Assembly (NCBI GenBank): GCA_954871525.1
Contig: OX940866.1
Location: 11,927,001-11,991,000 of the forward strand
Length of the DNA stretch: 64,000 nucleotides
Source of the DNA: Parietaria judaica
Taxonomy: Eukaryota > Streptophyta > Magnoliopsida > Rosales > Urticaceae
Direction of reading: 5' to 3'
Positions 58,603-64,000 of the stretch are shown piece after piece; within the stretch, counting starts at the first letter, position 1, and each line of letters begins with the position of its first letter. A program made the translations under genes and the position numbers. Under the pieces are notes generated by a model. That model ran no database searches, was not told the DNA's origin, and was given only the letters and a program-made list of their open reading frames with translations.

Positions 58603-59010
58603 AATTTGTTAATAATCATATTAGTTTAATTAAACTTTAAATAGTTACTTAAATAAGTTAAAAAAATTAAAATGGTATTTTTTATGTGTGGTGATAATTA
58701 TAAAGTTTTTACGGATTATGGTGTCTTAGAAAGATTGGTTTTTAAATAAGGTTTGCTTTGCAATCTCCTCCAAGATAGCCTGGGAACCTCGGGGAGTTCT
58801 GTCTAGAAAAGCTTGGGCCTAAAGCGAGATCATAGCATCCTTTCCAGTCGATCTAGCCGTGGTACCTCGGGGAGTTCCGTCCAAAAGAGCTTGATAATTA
58901 TTTCCACACATAGAAAATACCATTTTTAATTTCGTTAACTTTTTTATTTAACTATATGAAATTTAATTAAATTAATATGATTAATATTAAAATTTAATAA
59001 TTGTAATATT
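58603..59010. repeat. Long inverted repeat (hairpin) in the hAT intron
   Basis: The left arm (about 58603-58740) and right arm (about 58880-59010) are imperfect inverted copies. Examples are 'aaaatggtattttttatg' against 'catagaaaataccattttt' and 'aatcatattagtttaatt' against 'aattaaattaatatgatt'. The loop of about 140 bases holds two direct copies of 'acctcggggagttc' (58791 and 58866). Confidence 0.85.
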
Positions 59011-60983
59011 TTTTGTAATACTTAAATTAATATTAAACTCGTGTAATATTCTTTTGTTTTAATAGAGCAAATCCTTCGGGGTTGGCGTGGGGACGACCAA
59101 ACACTGCCCCCGTGTGGAACTTTTTTCACGAAGATCGGCGGGTGGAGAATGGCCAACGTATTAAACTCGCGACGTGCAAAAAGTGCGGGCACACACTAGA
59201 TGCGATGGGTGACCTGGGAACCGGCTACTTGAAACGAGACGCGAGAGCATGCTTCCCAACCGGGGATATTGATGAGGTAAACACAGCACAGGTAAGTGCT
59301 CTTTCTGCAGTTAATTTACAGAAATGGACCCTCGAATGGATTATTTCTACGGGCGTGCCGCCGAGTTTTGTCAAAAATCCCAACCATACCCGATATATGC
59401 AAAGGATTAATCCGACGTACCAGCAGTTTTCCCGTACGACTTATACCCAGGACATGGAAACCGCATATACTATGCAAAAAAACTTTTTGGTCGATTTTTT
59501 CAAAATGTCTAGCATAAACGTTGCTTTTACCACCGACTTGTGGAGCGGTCCGAGTTTAAACGATTATTTGTGTCTAACCGCTCATTACGTAGACGATGAG
59601 TGGAATCCATGTCAAAGACTTTTAAATCTATCGCCATTCGAGGGTCGTCATACCGGACAAAACATTGCCGATAAATTAATTGCATTATTTAATGATTGGG
59701 GTTTACAAAATCGTGTTATTTCCATTACCTTAGACAATGCCGCAAACAACAACGCCGCCATTACTATCTTGGAATCTAGTTTGCCCGCTTCTCCATTTCA
59801 AAATATTTTACATCAACGGTGTGCTTGTCACATAATAAATTTAATTGCACGAACGGGCGAACATCAAATTGCAAGACATGTTCAGAAAATACGCGGCATT
59901 GTTGATTGGATCCGGTATCCTTAAACCACCAGTAGGTGGAGAAAATTTTGTAAAGACCACAATCATAGAGCTAACAAGTTTGGTTTAGACAATAATACAC
60001 GTTGGAACTCTACGTATCTAATGATTTCAGTTGTGTGTAGACAGAGGCTACCTTTGGACCACTTCCTCGGAATGGAACTCGAGCCCCAGGCGCGGATCAC
60101 GGAGGCGGAATGGGCAACCGCCATGAAATTTACCGAATTCCTCAAACCCTTTTATGCTATTACTTTAAATTTTTCTAACAAAAAAAGACCCTCTTTAAAT
60201 CATGGTCTTTCGGGTCTTTACCAAATTACGTCTGCTTTTCAAGAATTCTCAAATGATCCTATTATTTCTCCCCTTATTCCGGGAATGATTGCAAAATACC
60301 AAACTTACTGGGATCCACCCCCGTTTTCGTTTTGCTTCGGTGCTATACTAGATACTAATTTTTTGTTTACTTGGGGGCCAATGATGTTAGCATGCGGGGA
60401 AAACATAGGGGTGGATTACCGAAATTATATTAACGTTGTTAATGAAGCGTTTTTTGCATTGTACAGTGAATACGACCTGCGGCTCCCACAGTACAACGCA
60501 CAGGAGGAGCAAAGGAGAGTAATGGAAAGCCCAACGAAGACGGGACTAGCGTTTAGCCGGAGACTCAAGCAACGGCTAGATCGCGGGGAAGCATCGGAAT
60601 CCAGTACGGCTCCGGCACGGGCGGACATACCGGAAGGCGCACCGGAAGAAGTGAAGCGGTACTACGGCCAACGGTTCGACGATGATTCAGCTGAGTTCGA
60701 TGTGATCAAGTGGTGGAAGAATCAACGGGACAAATTCCCGATATTGGCGAGAATGGCGAGGGATATACTGTCCATCCCCATTTCAAGCGTTGCTTCGGAG
60801 AGCGCATTCAGTACGGCTCAGTATGTCATAAACGACCGGAGGGCGTCAACCACTAACACACACGTCGAGCAAATAGTGGTGTAGAATTATTTGTTGTTCC
60901 ACAACCCCGTGATTGCCGAACGGTCCGACCAAACCGAACTGGAGCTAATGACTGAAAGGTTTAACGCCTTATTCCCCGAGTGA

Positions 60984-61470
60984 TGCAAAGTAACCGCCAA
61001 TGATGTGCTCTTTCCTCTCTTGGTTTTATGTCCCTAAGGAGGGTTTTACAAGAGAGGTTTTAGTGAGGCATCTTGTAATATTTACACTGAATATTTACAG
61101 CTTTCTTCCACCTTATTGTAATATTCACAATGAATAATACAACTTTTTTTTTTAAATATCTCGTCTTATCATATTTATTTAAATGTTAATTAAATTTGTT
61201 AAAATTATTAATATGTTACAAACTAATATTTATTAACATATGTTACAAATTAAAAATTAACAATAAAAATCAAGATTATTAATATGTTACAAAATAATAA
61301 ATTATAACATACTTAAATATTAATTTTGAAAAAATAAATTATAGATAATAATTTTAAATAATTAACATACTTAAAGAATATTTTGAAATAATTAATAAAG
61401 TTTGATAATTAAATTCGGGTAAAAAGTACTAAAAATAAACATTTCAAGAAAACAGGTACATTTGCCGCAA
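60984..61470. other. hAT 3' region without coding sequence
   Basis: 3' UTR and AT-rich spacer ('aatattaatatgttac' units) between the transposase stop and the right subterminal repeats. Confidence 0.6.
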
Positions 61471-61600
61471 ACATCGCCCAGCGAGTCGCGACAAATCGCG
61501 AGCCATCGCGACTGCACGAGTCGCGACGGGAACAGTCGCGATTTTTGGCGATTTGGTCGCGACCCGTCGCGACGTCGCCAGTTTCAGCTCTAGTCTCCAT

Positions 61601-62150
61601 GTCACCGAGCTAGGCATTTTTCACTCCGACCTCGGAGTGTGAGAACACCAAAGTTCTGAGGTATTAAGACCGATGTCAGAGAGTACCCCAGAGGTTGTAG
61701 TTCGGGATTAGAAAGTTTGAGGTATGTATTCGTTCGGAGTTACGAATATCTCGTAAGCCCGACTTCGAACTTGCTAACTTTCATGTTCGAGTTCGGACTT
61801 ACTTATTATATTAATATATACTTCTTTTCATAAAATTTTGACCTTAACATCACCCTATAGAGTAGAGAGTATAGATTACAAGTTACAACACACAGCTATA
61901 GAATAAATCTATTTTCTCTAAAAAAAAGAGAATAAATTTATAATAATTTCATCCAAACTTTTTCGTAGTAAGTTAAAAAGCTTATAGATTGAATCGAGAG
62001 TATCTCTTCTCTTTCGGTCGTCCCTCTTCACCCTTCACGGCTCAAGAAGGCTTCGCCATCGCCATAAACCATAATGCTTCCTTTCCACTTCAATCTAGAC
62101 TCCAGAATCGAATGAATGCGTTTTTTCCTCCCAATCAGAAAGAGAAATAG
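61601..62150. promoter_or_regulatory. Upstream region and likely first non-coding exon of TGD1
   Basis: A pyrimidine-rich leader at about 62005-62110 ('tctcttctctttcggtcgtccctcttcaccc') precedes AT-rich sequence with a possible donor near 62150. 'ttgtgttctag|ggttcg' at 62934-62944 looks like an acceptor. Together they suggest a 5' UTR intron of about 0.8 kb before the ATG at 63004. This is a positional inference. Confidence 0.4.
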
Positions 62151-63003
62151 GTACTGTTTAGGAATTTTGTTGAATTTTTCAATTGTGTGATTATCGGGTA
62201 ATGGGTCATGCTTAACGCCTCATTATGCACTGTATCAATCCCCGAATTCAACTGCGAGGCTTTGCTTTACCGTTTGAGCTTTCTCCTTGTCTATCGGATG
62301 AAGCTGTATTGTGATTTCAGGACATGGGTTTGTTTGGGATTACTTGAAATAGGAAGAAGAAGAAGACTGATATACATGTGTGTGTTATTGCAGTTAGAAT
62401 GCTTGTATATCTCTCTTAGAATCTGCACTTACAGAGAGCAAATTGAAAGATTCTTGTTTGGTTTTTATCACCCATTTGGCTAAACCAACTTGTTTAAGCT
62501 TCTATACTTGTTAGTCTTGTGAGCTTTTAAAAGCTGTGTGATTGATTGGCTTCAAATTTCAAAGCTTACCAACTGTTTGTCAAATTTACCCATCCCGATT
62601 TTAGTGACCAGAAGTTTCTAACTTCAACTCTGCATCTCTTTCAAAATCCCCGTTTGCCGCAAATAACTTGAATTCGTTTATCGGTTTCTGGAAATGCTTC
62701 AATTTGATACCCATCTCTGATTCAATTCCTCGATCGTCCTATTGAAGCTGAGACATAATTGTAATCACCGCATCACTTGGCAAACTGTGAAAGCTTAGGA
62801 GAGAAATGATGCAAACGTTGTTTGATATTTTTGTTTGCTTAAATATACATTGTCTAGTGAAGTAAAATCGAAAACTGGTTTATATATAATGTGTGTTTCA
62901 TGGCTAAAGATTCTTACGATGGTTTAATTCTTTTGTGTTCTAGGGTTCGAAATCTTAGCTTGCTAACTTGCAGCGAGTTTCGGAAAACTCAGTCCTACCA
63001 ACT

Positions 63004-64000
63004 ATGCATACAGCTTCCAGTCATCTATATTTTTGCTTCCCGAACAGGTTCAGAACTTCCCCGTCTCTAACTTGACACCTTTTAAGAGTTTAAGTGTTCA
63101 AGCCCGTCTCTCATTCAATATTGACAACATGCAGAAGAAGCGCGGTAAGTACAAACTGCCGGGTCAGGAAACAAATCCGATGTTTGGATCAGCCGGTTAA
63201 AAGATCTCGAGAATGCAAGCTCCTGACTCAAAGGGCCAGATTGTTTGCGGTTCGCTGTGTTAATGACGTTAGCCGACCATCTTTTTCCTTGTCGGAAGAC
63301 CCAAAATGGGCGCCACCCCGGTTCGTGTGGAGGGCATTATCAGTAGTTGTTCTTACGGGGCAAGTGATAGTACGGATCCTAAAGGGCAAAGTGCACTGGA
63401 AGAACACTCTCCAACAGCTGGAAAGAGTGGGGCCTAAGTCAACCGGGGTGTGCCTGTTGACTTCAACGTTTGTGGGGATGGCCTTCACGATCCAGTTCGT
63501 GAGGGAGTTCACCCGGCTGGGGCTGAGCCGCTCGGTGGGAGGGGTTCTGGCGTTGGCCTTCGCTCGGGAGCTAAGCCCCGTCGTCACGTCCATAGTGGTG
63601 GCCGGTCGCATCGGGAGCGCCTTTGCAGCAGAGTTGGGAACAATGCAGGTCTCCGAGCAGACCGACACGCTCCGAGTCCTCGGCACCAACCCCGTCGACT
63701 ACCTCGTGACCCCGAGGGTGATCGCGTCATGTGTTGCTCTGCCGTTTCTAACCCTCCTGTGCTTCACGGTGGGGTTGGCTTCCAGCGCCGTCCTCTCCGA
63801 CGCCGTCTTTGGCATCAGCGTGAACATCGTTCTGGACTCGGCTCGGAGAGCACTCAACTGGTGGGACATTGTCAGCGCGATGATCAAGTCGCAGGTGTTT
63901 GGTGCGGTGATATCCGTTGTGAGCTGCGGTTGGGGCCTAACCACTTCGGGAGGAGCCAAGGGCGTCGGCGAGTCCACCACTTCGTCTGTTGTCATCTCCC
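63004..64000 (+). CDS. TGD1: TGD1, permease of the chloroplast lipid importer (partial, N-terminus disrupted)
   Basis: TGD1 is the inner-envelope permease of the TGD1-TGD2-TGD3 ABC transporter that brings ER-derived lipid into plastids. From about 63212 the frame is open to the window end and shows WKNTLQQLERVGPKS, LLTSTFVGMAFTIQFVREFT, LALAFARELSPVVTSIVVAG, AAELGTMQVSEQTDTLRVLG, VIASCVALPFLTLL and AMIKSQVFGA, all typical of TGD1 and MlaE-type permeases. The last residues and the stop lie beyond 64000. The ATG at 63004 (MHTASSHLYFCFPNRFRTSP) is in the same frame as the permease part, but TGA at 63073 and TAA at 63091 intervene. The plausible transit-peptide continuation (NLTPFKSLSVQARLSFN) is in another frame. 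A possible 66-base intron (GTAAGT at 63146, AG at about 63211) would restore the frame at its end only. Confidence 0.85.

Larger units (their letters stand above)
57626..60983 (+). pseudogene. hAT transposase (RICESLEEPER-like), two exons, three lesions
   Basis: Exon 1 (57626-58149) encodes an N-terminal Ser/Gly-rich region, then an acidic stretch with a tandem DETQxPEDAD/E repeat. The intron is about 58150-59065. Exon 2 encodes a BED-type zinc finger (CKKCGHTLDAMGD... then a basic/Cys end, about 59170-59255) and the catalytic region with TTDLWSGPSLNDYLCLTAHY (about 59530-59590). It continues through the CACHIINLIA block (about 59823) and ends in the hAT dimerisation region WWKNQRDKFPILARMARDIL and SIPISSVASESAFSTA (about 60710-60820). 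Lesions are a frame change with TAA near 57890, an in-frame TAA at 59922-59924 and a TAG at 60882-60884. Everything else is open to TGA at 60981. Only these breaks separate it from a full gene. Confidence 0.92.
57114..61592 (+). mobile_element. hAT transposon, about 4.48 kb, near-complete
   Basis: The ends TAGAGCTGAAACT and AGTTTCAGCTCTA are perfect inverted repeats. They continue into GCGACG-type sequence and are flanked by GTCTCTAT (57106-57113) and GTCTCCAT (61593-61600), an 8-bp duplication with one change. Both subterminal regions (57125-57200 and 61480-61580) are packed with TCGCGA/CGCGAC units. Inside are a promoter, an intron with a long hairpin, and a BED-finger/hAT-dimerisation transposase gene. 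The structure is that of an autonomous element that has only recently decayed. Confidence 0.93.

Noticed and set aside
63228..63995. Minus-strand ORFs opposite TGD1
   Set aside because: Antisense of the permease exon; no family features.

Overview
The window is nuclear DNA of a flowering plant. Genes have GT-AG introns, the host families are plant ones (PMEI-pectinesterase, RABA5-type GTPase, CYP81-type P450, plastid TGD1), and more than half of the sequence is transposable element. Host exons such as the P450, RAB and TGD1 are clearly GC-rich at third positions, while the intergenic DNA is very AT-rich. I cannot name the species.

Layout. 81-1662 (+) is a complete six-exon pirin gene. About 2765-4075 is an AT-rich Mutator-like element carrying a GC-rich, tandemly duplicated fragment. 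5284-7826 (-) is a two-exon RABA5c/ARA4-like small GTPase. Its upstream side is occupied by a 5'-truncated LINE (about 8055-11690, -) that itself received a tRNA-derived SINE with a 17-bp target duplication. Small foldback elements lie at 4629-4843, 11782-12005 and in a pectinesterase intron, and a 405-bp hAT MITE lies at 13129-13533. 13921-16716 (+) is a complete three-exon PMEI-pectinesterase. 16971-20990 is a decayed, 3'-truncated Ty1/copia element split by a solo LTR.

21637-38111 (+) is the C-terminal, histidyl-tRNA-synthetase-like part of the eIF2alpha kinase GCN2, with no kinase part visible in the window. One of its introns is about 14.25 kb long. A Ty3/gypsy chromovirus (23459-37397, 5-bp duplication TAGAT) fills it, with a nearly intact copia element inside its 5' LTR (23467-28260, duplication AAAAC) and a hAT MITE inside its reverse transcriptase/RNase H region (32505-33541). 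Several lesions suggest the GCN2 piece is a decayed fragment.

38.7-42.5 kb holds LTR-like debris and a second Mutator-like element. 42613-44905 (+) is a complete CYP81-type P450. 45996-53065 is a minus-strand copia element (duplication AAGGC) with a 2.7-kb LTR fragment inside its own 5' LTR. 53.3-56.0 kb is AT-rich repeat DNA with a hAT MITE and a solo LTR; another solo LTR is at 56015-56605. 57114-61592 is a nearly full-length hAT transposon with terminal repeats, an 8-bp duplication, a promoter and a transposase gene carrying three visible lesions. The window ends inside TGD1 (63004 onwards, +), the permease of the chloroplast lipid importer, whose permease domain is open but whose transit-peptide region is frame-disrupted.

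The host genes are unrelated single genes rather than a pathway cluster. The most informative content is the layering of transposons, which target-site duplications resolve almost base by base, and a set of four hAT-type elements that each carry their own CG-containing subterminal repeat.
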